DNA of 5,046 nt from contig NZ_JAVMKF010000130.1 in the NCBI RefSeq assembly GCF_031732815.1, forward strand, positions 1 to 5,046. The letters run 5' to 3'. Below, piece after piece: positions 1 to 5,046 of the stretch (within the stretch, counting starts at the first letter, position 1; each line of letters begins with the position of its first letter). The notes beneath the pieces are model-generated. The model was given only the letters and a program-made list of their open reading frames with translations, was not told where the DNA came from and made no database searches. A program made the position numbers and the translations under genes. The DNA comes from Accumulibacter sp031732815. GTDB taxonomy: Bacteria; Pseudomonadota; Gammaproteobacteria; Burkholderiales; Rhodocyclaceae.

Positions 1-86
1 AGAAAGTCGGCGAGCAGATGATCGGCGACTGGATGAAGCAGGCCGGACCCGAAGGCCAGGCCATGCTCGACGCCTACCGCAAGTAA
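1..86 (+). CDS. TRAP transporter solute-binding protein (DctP family), C-terminal end only
   Basis: Only the last 27 codons are visible, in the frame beginning at base 3 and ending at TAA 84-86. The end reads GDWMKQAGPEGQAMLDAYRK, which matches the usual C-terminus of DctP-type periplasmic binding proteins (an amphipathic helix followed by G-x-EG and a final L-x-x-Y). The position immediately upstream of dctQ- and dctM-like genes supports the call. In such systems this protein captures the substrate in the periplasm and delivers it to the QM permease. The ligand-binding region lies outside the window, so the substrate cannot be read here. The downstream 5-oxoprolinase genes suggest 5-oxoproline or a similar acid. 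Bordetella DctP6 and DctP7 are known TRAP binding proteins that bind pyroglutamate. The family call depends mainly on context. Confidence 0.75.
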   Translation, partial: KVGEQMIGDWMKQAGPEGQAMLDAYRK

Positions 87-127
87 GCTGGCGCCGGCGG
101 CTTCAATCTTCTGCCTGACCGGCAAGA

Positions 128-155
128 GGGCCTTTCCCGGAAAGACCCACTTTTT
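128..155 (+). terminator. terminator-like hairpin between dctP and dctQ (possible attenuator)
   Basis: The stem is GGG (128-130) with CCC (146-148), a C131/A145 mismatch, then CTTTC (132-136) with GAAAG (140-144) around the loop CCG (137-139). Two bases later a run of five T (151-155) follows. This has the shape of a weak intrinsic terminator, and the T run lies directly before the dctQ Shine-Dalgarno. The inferred role is partial termination or 3'-end protection, so that the binding protein is made in excess of the permease. The mismatch and the two-base offset of the T run make full termination unlikely. Confidence 0.4.
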
Positions 156-156
156 C

Positions 157-162
157 GGAGAG
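157..162 (+). promoter_or_regulatory. ribosome binding site of the dctQ-like gene
   Basis: GGAGAG lies 5 bases upstream of ATG 168 and supports that start. It follows directly after the T run of the intergenic hairpin. Confidence 0.75.
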
Positions 163-167
163 TCTCG

Positions 168-686
168 ATGCGCAAGCTGATCGACACCCTGTTCGATCTG
201 GCCGCCTATCTGGCCGGCCTGTTCATGATCGCCACGCTGCTTGCCGTTCTGATCAGCATCGTCGGGCGCCTCGTTCCCAGCCTCGACCTGCCGGGCTCGG
301 ACGCCTACGCCGGCTACTGCATGGCGGCGGCCGGATTTCTCGCGCTGGCGCCCACCCTGCGGCGCGGTGAACACATCCGCGTGACGCTGATCTTCAACCA
401 GTTGCCGGCCGGCGCCCGGCACTGGTTGGACATCTTCTGCCACCTCGTCGCGCTCGGTCTGGCGAGCGCGCTGGCCTGGTTCTCGATCCGCCTCGTCCTG
501 CAAAGCCGCGAATTCTTCGATATCTCCACCGGCCTCGACGCCACGCCGCTGTGGATTCCCCAGATCGGCATGGCGGTCGGCACCTCGCTCTTCGCACTCG
601 CCTTCTTGAACGACCTGGTCCTGCTGCTCACCGGCCGGACCCGGCGCGACGCTTCGCCCGCAGGCGAGCCGGCGCGTGTCGAATGA
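168..686 (+). CDS. TRAP transporter small permease subunit (DctQ family)
   Basis: This 172-residue membrane protein has four predicted hydrophobic segments at roughly residues 9-36, 45-63, 86-112 and 129-155, the usual length and layout of DctQ. Between segments two and three it has RRGEHIRV (65-72), the family's R-x-G-x-H-I-x-V signature. Before the last segment it has TPLWIPQIG (126-134), the conserved P-x-W-x-P-Q region. It forms the inner-membrane permease together with the large subunit. The ATG at 168 is preceded by GGAGAG at 157-162, a good ribosome binding site. The last ~15 residues are a polar cytoplasmic tail. The stop lies 10 bases before the preferred start of the large permease gene, so translation is probably coupled. 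Confidence 0.93.
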   Translation: MRKLIDTLFDLAAYLAGLFMIATLLAVLISIVGRLVPSLDLPGSDAYAGYCMAAAGFLALAPTLRRGEHIRVTLIFNQLPAGARHWLDIFCHLVALGLASALAWFSIRLVLQSREFFDISTGLDATPLWIPQIGMAVGTSLFALAFLNDLVLLLTGRTRRDASPAGEPARVE

Positions 687-696
687 CGAGGCGGCC

Positions 697-1995
697 ATGG
701 ACCTGACCATCACCCTGCTGCTCATCGCCACCCTGTTTCTCATTCTCGGCTCCGGCGTCTGGATCGGCCTCGCCTTGACCGGCGTGGCGTGGGTCGGCAT
801 GGAGTTGTTCACCAGCCGTCCGGTGGGCGACGCCATGTCGATCACCATCTGGAGTTCCGCTTCGTCCTGGACGCTGACCGCGCTGCCGCTCTTCGTCTGG
901 ATGGGCGAAATTCTGTTCCGCACCAAGCTCTCCGAAGACATGTTCAAGGGCCTGTCCCCCTGGCTGGAACGTCTGCCGGGTCGCCTGTTGCATACCAACA
1001 TCATCGGCTGCACGATTTTTGCCGCGGTCTCCGGCTCCTCCGCCGCCACCTGCGCCACCATCGGCAAGATGACCCTGCCGGAACTGAAGCGCCGCGGCTA
1101 CCCGGAGCACATCGCCATCGGTACGCTGGCCGGCGCCGGTACGCTCGGCCTGCTCATTCCGCCGTCGATCATCATGATCGTCTATGGCGTCACGGCCAAT
1201 GTCTCGATCGCCCAGCTGTTCATCGCCGGCGTCGTCCCCGGCCTGCTGCTGGCGGGTCTGTTCATGGGTTACACGATCGTCTGGGCGCTGCTCAACCCGG
1301 ACCTGATTCCGCCGGCCGAACAGAAATTCACCCTCTTCCAGAAGCTGCATGAATCACGCCACCTGATTCCGGTCGTCTCGCTGATTGCCGCCGTTCTCGG
1401 CTCGATCTATACCGGCCTCGCCACCGCCACCGAGGCGGCGGCACTGGGCGTCGTCGGCTCGATGGCGATTGCTGCCGTGCAGGGCGAGTTGAGCTGGAAG
1501 AATTTCCGCGACAGCCTGCTCGGCGCCACCCGCCTATATTGCATGATCGCGCTGATCCTCGCCGGGGCAGCCTTCCTGACTCTGTCCATGGGCTATCTGG
1601 GCCTGCCGCGCCACCTCGCGCAGTGGATCACCGGCCTCGGCCTGTCGCCGCTGCTGCTGATCGTGGCATTGATGGTCTTCTTCATCATCCTCGGCTGCTT
1701 CCTGGACGGCATTTCCATCGTCGTGCTGACCATGGGCGTGCTGCTGCCAACCGTCGAAGCCGCCGGTTTCGACCTCGTCTGGTTCGGCATCTTCGTCGTC
1801 ATCGTCGTCGAAATGGCGCAGGTCACACCGCCGGTCGGCTTCAACCTGTTCGTTCTGCAAGGCATGACCAAGAAGGAAATCACCTACCTCGCGAAGCATG
1901 CCTTTCCAATGTTCCTGCTCATGGTTGGCGCCGTTCTGCTGCTTTACTGCTTTCCCGGCCTGGTCTCCTGGCTGCCGCGGCAGATGGCGGCTTGA
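697..1995 (+). CDS. TRAP transporter large permease subunit (DctM family)
   Basis: The product is a 432-residue, strongly hydrophobic polytopic membrane protein of normal DctM length. It forms the transport channel and uses an ion gradient, usually Na+, to move the substrate handed over by the binding protein. Family signatures are present: FAAVSGSSAATCATIGK (108-124), GTLGLLIPPS (148-157), GCFLDGIS (333-340) and EMAQVTPPVGFNLF (372-385). The Ser/Gly-rich and TPPVG stretches correspond to the two re-entrant hairpin regions of the family. I chose ATG 697 because GAGG at 688-691 sits five bases before it and the hydrophobic N-terminus (MDLTITLLL) starts at once. A GTG at 676 in the same frame would add seven polar residues and overlap dctQ by 11 bases. 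The gene ends 6 bases before pxpB, which supports co-transcription. Confidence 0.94.
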   Translation: MDLTITLLLIATLFLILGSGVWIGLALTGVAWVGMELFTSRPVGDAMSITIWSSASSWTLTALPLFVWMGEILFRTKLSEDMFKGLSPWLERLPGRLLHTNIIGCTIFAAVSGSSAATCATIGKMTLPELKRRGYPEHIAIGTLAGAGTLGLLIPPSIIMIVYGVTANVSIAQLFIAGVVPGLLLAGLFMGYTIVWALLNPDLIPPAEQKFTLFQKLHESRHLIPVVSLIAAVLGSIYTGLATATEAAALGVVGSMAIAAVQGELSWKNFRDSLLGATRLYCMIALILAGAAFLTLSMGYLGLPRHLAQWITGLGLSPLLLIVALMVFFIILGCFLDGISIVVLTMGVLLPTVEAAGFDLVWFGIFVVIVVEMAQVTPPVGFNLFVLQGMTKKEITYLAKHAFPMFLLMVGAVLLLYCFPGLVSWLPRQMAA

Positions 1996-2001
1996 GCAGC
2001 C

Positions 2002-2760
2002 ATGCCGCCGCAAGCCTACGACATCCCGCGCCTGTTGCCGCTTGGCGACAGCGCGTGGACCGTCGAATTTGCCGGGCATATCGACCCGACCATCCACGGT
2101 CGGGTGATGGCCCTGGACGCCCGGGTCGACGATGCCCGCCGCCACGACCCGGCTTTTGCCGGCGTGGTCGACACCGTCCCCAGTTTTCGTTCGCTGACCG
2201 TCCATTTCCTCCCCGACCCCGATCCGCTGGCGCTGGGCGAACGCCTGCTGGCACTCGCCCGCGGCGCGGAAGCGGCTATCCTCGGTGGCCGTTCCTGGCG
2301 GCTACCGGCTTGTTTCGACGCCGATCTCGCACCCGATCTGGCGGCCGTCGCCGCGCGTCACGGAACGACGCCGGAGGAGGTCGTCCGTGCCCTCTGCCGG
2401 ACCGAATTTCGCGTCTACATGATCGGTTTCATGCCCGGCTTCCCCTACATGGGCGGCTTGCCGACCGAACTGCACACGCCTCGCCTGGGCACGCCGCGCA
2501 AGCTCGTTCCGGCCCGCTCCATCGCCATTGCCGGCGAAATGTGCGCGGTGTATCCGTGGCCGAGCCCGGGCGGCTGGAACTTGCTTGGACAGACGCCGAT
2601 CGATCTCTTCGTCGCCGACGACGACCCGCCCGCCCTGCTTGCCGCTGGCGACGGCGTGCGCTGGCAGGCCGTCGACCGCCGCGAATACGCGCGAATCGAA
2701 CGGGCGCTGGCGCACGGCGAACTGCATCGCCAGAATTTCCTGCACGAAGGCCAGACATGA
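2002..2760 (+). CDS. pxpB: 5-oxoprolinase subunit PxpB (KipI / carboxyltransferase subunit B family)
   Basis: The 252-residue protein belongs to the KipI family, now known as subunit B of the ATP-dependent 5-oxoprolinase PxpABC that hydrolyses 5-oxo-L-proline to glutamate. The N-terminal part (about 8-100) has LLPLGDSAWTVEF and a V-P-S-F-R-S-L-T-V strand. The C-terminal cyclophilin-like part carries GFMPGFPYMGGLP (142-154), TPRLGTPRKLVP (159-170), AIAG (175-178), VYP (183-185) and SPGGWNLLGQTP (188-199), all hallmark blocks. The segment AGEMCAVYP replaces the G-x-Q-T-G-(I/V)-Y-P seen in E. coli and Bacillus homologues, so the active-site rim may differ. The length is slightly above E. coli PxpB. 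The start at 2002 follows dctM by 6 bases without a strong Shine-Dalgarno, which suggests translational coupling. The stop overlaps the next start as ATGA. The product is expected to be cytoplasmic. Confidence 0.93.
   Translation: MPPQAYDIPRLLPLGDSAWTVEFAGHIDPTIHGRVMALDARVDDARRHDPAFAGVVDTVPSFRSLTVHFLPDPDPLALGERLLALARGAEAAILGGRSWRLPACFDADLAPDLAAVAARHGTTPEEVVRALCRTEFRVYMIGFMPGFPYMGGLPTELHTPRLGTPRKLVPARSIAIAGEMCAVYPWPSPGGWNLLGQTPIDLFVADDDPPALLAAGDGVRWQAVDRREYARIERALAHGELHRQNFLHEGQT
2746..2750 (+). promoter_or_regulatory. ribosome binding site deciding the pxpC start
   Basis: GAAGG lies inside the end of pxpB, six bases before ATG 2757. It picks this start out of a reading frame that is open upstream for more than 1200 bases. 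Confidence 0.6.
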
Positions 2761-3803
2761 GCGGCTGCCTGGAGGTGATCGATGGCGGCCTCGACAACGC
2801 CATCCAGGACGCCGGCCGCTACGGTTATCGCCATATGGGGGTCGCCGTCTCCGGTTTCCTCGACCCTCTTTTCGCCGCCTGCGCCAATGCCCTGGTCGGC
2901 AATGGCAACGCCGCAGCAGCGATCGAAATCCGAGGCTGCAGCCTCGGCCTCGCGGTCCGCCATGGGCCGCTACGGGTTGCGCTGACCGGCCCGCTGTCGG
3001 CCAGCGTCCTGCGCCACGGCGGCAGCCGCCAGGAACTCGATGCCTGGCAGAGCGCCACACTGGAAACCGGCGACGTCCTGAGATGCGGTGCGGTGAACGG
3101 CGGCACCGCCTACCTGGCGGTATCCGGCGGCATCGATGTGGCGCCGCAACTGGGCAGCCGCGCCACCCATCGACGCACCGGCATCGGCGGCATCGCCGGT
3201 CGACTGCTGGCGACCGGCGACGCGCTGCCCTGCCCTCGCCTCGCCGGTAACGCCTGCCGCGAATACCGAGCCGAACCCTGGAGGCACCTGGACGGCCCGA
3301 TCCGCGTCATTCCCGGCCCGCAGGCCGACCATTTCACCAACGGCGAATTCGAGCGCCTGCTCGCCTCTCCCTACCGGGTGACCCGCGACAGCGACCGTAT
3401 GGGCATGCGCCTCGACGGTCCCGCTCTGGTCCACCGCAGCCCGACCCATGTCGATATCGTCTCCGATGCGGTCGCGCCTGGCGCGTTGCAGGTACCTGGA
3501 AACGGCCAGCCCATCCTGCTCCTGGCCGACTGCCAGACGGTGGGCGGCTACCCCAAGATCGCCACCGTGATCCGCGCCGACCTGCCGCGCCTGGGCCAGT
3601 GTCGTACCGGCGACGAACTGCGCTTCGCGAAGATCGACCTGCCACAGGCGCTCGCCATCCAGCGCCGCGAAAGCGAGCGCCTGGCGCGCTGGCAAAACGC
3701 CATCGCGACTTGCCAGCCCGCGAGCTACCTCGACGAGGCCGCCCTTTACACCTGCAACCTGATCGACGGCATGGTCCGCGCCGAGCCACCCACCCACGAC
3801 TGA
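2757..3803 (+). CDS. pxpC: 5-oxoprolinase subunit PxpC (KipA / biotin-dependent carboxyltransferase-like family)
   Basis: The 348-residue cytoplasmic protein is the partner of PxpB. Together they resemble the two halves of the urea-carboxylase carboxyltransferase region and support the ATP-dependent step on 5-oxoproline. Visible family blocks are QDAGRYGYRHMGV (17-29), NALVGN near residue 44, YLAVSGGIDVAPQLGSR (119-135), GIGG (about 143-146), IPGPQ (about 184-188), SDRMGMRLDG (212-221) and GALQVPGNGQPILL followed by ADCQTVGGYPKIATVI (242-272). The frame is open far upstream to 1539, but that stretch is a shadow of dctM and pxpB. ATG 2757 is the start because GAAGG (2746-2750) precedes it and family homology begins there. 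It overlaps pxpB by four bases. The C-terminus runs about 35 residues past the E. coli protein (310 aa) and ends in a YLDEAALYTCNLIDGMV segment. Confidence 0.93.
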   Translation: MSGCLEVIDGGLDNAIQDAGRYGYRHMGVAVSGFLDPLFAACANALVGNGNAAAAIEIRGCSLGLAVRHGPLRVALTGPLSASVLRHGGSRQELDAWQSATLETGDVLRCGAVNGGTAYLAVSGGIDVAPQLGSRATHRRTGIGGIAGRLLATGDALPCPRLAGNACREYRAEPWRHLDGPIRVIPGPQADHFTNGEFERLLASPYRVTRDSDRMGMRLDGPALVHRSPTHVDIVSDAVAPGALQVPGNGQPILLLADCQTVGGYPKIATVIRADLPRLGQCRTGDELRFAKIDLPQALAIQRRESERLARWQNAIATCQPASYLDEAALYTCNLIDGMVRAEPPTHD

Positions 3804-3819
3804 CCCACGAAAGACCCTG

Positions 3820-4596
3820 ATGAGCCAGAAAATCAACCTCAATGCCGACCTGGGGGAGAGCTTCGGAGCCTGGAGCATGGGCGACGACAGCGCCCTGCTC
3901 GAGGTCGTCGGCAGCGCCAACGTCGCCTGCGGCTTCCATGCCGGCGACCCGCTGGTCATGCGCCGGACGGTCCGCAGAGCGCGTGAACGCGGCGTCAGCA
4001 TCGGCGCCCACCCCTCCTTTCCCGACCTCCAGGGTTTCGGCCGCCGCCGCATGGATATCCCGGACGACGAACTCGCCGCCCTGCTGATCTACCAGATCGG
4101 CGCCCTGCAGGCGATGGCCGCCGTCGAGGGACATGCGGTCACCCACGTCAAACCGCACGGTGCGCTGAACAACATGGCTTGCGCCGATACTCGCCTAGCC
4201 GATGTGGTGGCGGGCGCGGTCGCCTCCGTCAGCCGAGACCTGATCCTGCTCGCCCCGGCACACTCCCGGCTCGTTCTGGCCGGTGCTCGCGCCGGACTGG
4301 CGGTCGGCCTCGAGATCTTCGCCGACCGCGCCTACCGGGACGACGGCCAACTCGTTCCGCGCAGCCAGCCGGGAGCGATGATCCACGGCGCCCAGGCCAG
4401 CCTGGATCACGTGCTGCGCATGCTCGACGTGGGCGGACTGGTGACCGCCAGCGGCAAGGTTCTCAAGACGGAGATTCACAGCATCTGCGTCCATGGCGAT
4501 GGCCCTGACGCGCTGGCCTCGGCGCGCCGCATCGCCACCGGCCTGGAACAGGCCGGCTATCTGCCGACGACGCTACCCGATACGCTCCAGCCGTAG
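3820..4596 (+). CDS. pxpA: 5-oxoprolinase subunit PxpA (LamB/YcsF family)
   Basis: The 258-residue protein of the LamB/YcsF family is subunit A of the 5-oxoprolinase and has a TIM-barrel-like fold. Family motifs run in order: NADLGESFGAWSMG (8-21), ACGFHAGDP (36-44), GAHPSFPDLQGFGRRRM (62-78), HVKPHGALNNMA (109-120), EIFADRAY (165-172), LVPRSQPGAMI (178-188) and ICVHGD (222-227). The conserved Asp, His and Glu residues in these blocks are intact. The one notable change is Asn117, where the family usually has Tyr (KPHGALYN). The start follows pxpC by 16 bases with only a weak purine-rich site (GAAAGA, 3809-3814). Length and alignability are complete, so the gene looks functional. The TAG stop (4594-4596) lies right against an insertion-sequence remnant, so the last few residues may have been altered by that insertion. 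Confidence 0.94.
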   Translation: MSQKINLNADLGESFGAWSMGDDSALLEVVGSANVACGFHAGDPLVMRRTVRRARERGVSIGAHPSFPDLQGFGRRRMDIPDDELAALLIYQIGALQAMAAVEGHAVTHVKPHGALNNMACADTRLADVVAGAVASVSRDLILLAPAHSRLVLAGARAGLAVGLEIFADRAYRDDGQLVPRSQPGAMIHGAQASLDHVLRMLDVGGLVTASGKVLKTEIHSICVHGDGPDALASARRIATGLEQAGYLPTTLPDTLQP

Positions 4597-4597
4597 A

Positions 4598-4978
4598 GAG
4601 GTGGCCTCGGAAATTCGGACAGCAGGACAAGTGGTAGTCTTGCCCCATCAAACCGTTGCCGAAGCTGCCCCAGCAGCACCGCGAGCATGACGAAAAGGAA
4701 GGGGCGGAAGCACAAGCCGGAAGTCGAGGCACAACTGGTGCTGGCGACGCTGATGAGTGACCAGACGCTGGCGGAGCGGGCGCAGCAGTACGACATCCAC
4801 CCGAACCAGATCACGGACTCGTTCCGTCTAGATGCAGTGCGCGACGCCATTCGCCGCCACGGGTGCCCGGAGATCTTCAACACCGATCAGGCTTGCCCGT
4901 TCACCAGCGGCGAATCCACGGGTCTACTCAAGGCGCACGACATCCGGATCAGCATGGACGGCAAGGGGCTCTGGCGTG
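4598..4978 (+). mobile_element. IS3-family insertion sequence remnant (internally deleted, right end missing)
   Basis: The region between the pxpA stop and about 4978 carries pieces of an IS3-family element. Bases 4598-4686 are non-coding and look like an IS left end with its leader (GGCCTCGGAAATTCGGACAG at 4603-4622). From 4687 the start of OrfA follows, joined at about 4817-4828 to the C-terminal half of OrfB. Sequence resembling OrfB stops at about 4977. No inverted copy of the left-end sequence is visible up to 5046, so the right terminus is missing, and I see no target-site duplication. The element cannot transpose by itself. Both boundaries are estimates, because the terminal repeats cannot be confirmed from one truncated copy. 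Confidence 0.75.
4687..4978 (+). pseudogene. IS3-family transposase, OrfA-OrfB deletion fusion (degenerate)
   Basis: From ATG 4687 the translation begins MTKRKGRKHKPEVEAQLVLA and continues with TLAERAQQYDIHPNQITD (27-44). This is the N-terminal helix-turn-helix region of IS3-family OrfA proteins. It then jumps to LDAVRDAIRRHGCPEIFNTD (48-67) and HDIRISMDGKGLWR (84-97), which belong to the rve integrase domain of OrfB. Asp67 matches the second catalytic Asp of the DDE triad. The first Asp is lost with the deleted segment, and the Glu, expected just after WR in a D-N-V-F-V-E-R motif, is replaced by unrelated sequence. Substitutions in the usual DQGSQFTS (here DQACPFTS) also point to decay. The frame has no stop from 4687 to the window edge at 5046 (120 codons), so residues after 97 would be non-transposase sequence. 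No good ribosome binding site precedes it. Confidence 0.8.
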
Positions 4979-4994
4979 CCTGGTGCGCGAACAG

Positions 4995-5023
4995 AAAAGC
5001 CGGTCGCGCTGCGACCGGTTTTT
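4995..5023 (+). terminator. strong rho-independent terminator, bidirectional in form
   Basis: A perfect 8-bp GC-rich stem, CCGGTCGC (5000-5007) with GCGACCGG (5011-5018), encloses the loop GCT. TTTTT (5019-5023) follows on the plus strand, and AAAA (4995-4998) plus one G precedes it, so it also has a T run on the minus strand. It is the first clear terminator after pxpA. It may end the dct-pxp transcript after read-through of the IS remnant, or serve a convergent gene to the right of the window. Confidence 0.85.
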
Positions 5024-5046
5024 CACACACAAACCGGCAAGACCTG

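Noticed and set aside
676..696. GTG start at 676 for the large TRAP permease.
   Set aside because: It would add a polar seven-residue leader and overlap dctQ. ATG 697 has GAGG at a good distance and begins directly with the membrane segment.
628..1350. Minus-strand open frame of 240 codons opposite dctQ/dctM.
   Set aside because: It lies antisense to a clear membrane-protein gene, has a low-complexity Gln/Asp/Gly/Arg composition, and has no recognisable domain.
1534..2205. Minus-strand open frame of 223 codons opposite dctM/pxpB.
   Set aside because: Its Asp/Gln/His-rich composition is the mirror of codons for hydrophobic residues. It has no motif and spans two real genes.
1539..2756. Long upstream extension of the pxpC reading frame (754 codons in total).
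   Set aside because: This stretch overlaps dctM and pxpB in another frame, is Arg/Pro/Ala-rich as expected of a GC-rich shadow frame, and has no family signature. PxpC homology begins at ATG 2757 with its own ribosome binding site.
2970..4052. Minus-strand open frame of 360 codons opposite pxpC/pxpA.
   Set aside because: It crosses the boundary of two well-supported genes and shows no protein-family features. High GC content explains the lack of stops.
4557..4883. Minus-strand open frame of 108 codons across the IS remnant.
   Set aside because: It is opposite the recognisable IS3 transposase remnant and the pxpA end, and has no similarity that I can recognise.
1..5046. CRISPR arrays, tRNA or rRNA genes, and defence or phage genes.
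   Set aside because: I found no regularly spaced repeats, no tRNA-like clover pattern and no conserved RNA segments. Apart from the IS remnant, the window is filled by metabolic and transport genes.

Overview
The window looks like chromosomal DNA from a GC-rich Gram-negative bacterium, probably Pseudomonadota and perhaps a betaproteobacterium. This rests on the high GC content, strongly G/C-biased third codon positions, a periplasmic-binding-protein-dependent TRAP transporter and the style of the terminator. The genus cannot be read from the sequence.

Positions 1 to about 4596 hold one tightly packed plus-strand operon. It starts with the last codons of a TRAP solute-binding protein gene (dctP-like). 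An 81-base gap with a terminator-like hairpin follows, then the small (dctQ-like, 168-686) and large (dctM-like, 697-1995) TRAP permease genes. Next come the three subunits of the ATP-dependent prokaryotic 5-oxoprolinase: pxpB (2002-2760), pxpC (2757-3803) and pxpA (3820-4596). Gaps within the set from dctQ onward are -4 to +16 bases, so it is probably co-transcribed. The simplest reading is a catabolic module. The TRAP system uses an ion gradient to import 5-oxoproline (pyroglutamate) or a close relative, and PxpBCA opens the lactam at the cost of ATP to give glutamate. The substrate is an inference, because the binding protein is almost entirely outside the window.

From about 4598 the sequence changes character. 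A decayed IS3-family insertion sequence sits directly against the pxpA stop codon. It keeps the start of OrfA (helix-turn-helix part), has lost a large internal segment, continues in frame into the C-terminal part of the OrfB integrase (second catalytic Asp region), and then breaks off at about 4978 before the catalytic Glu. The last ~70 bases hold a strong bidirectional rho-independent terminator (4995-5023) with a possible competing hairpin next to it. That terminator may originally have ended the pxp operon before the element inserted.

The operon is a recognisable, already described type of gene set. I do not see an undescribed system. The points most worth a second look are the substrate of this TRAP-linked PxpBCA set, a substitution in a nearly invariant PxpA motif, the possible attenuator between dctP and dctQ, and the in-frame orfA-orfB deletion fusion of the IS remnant.
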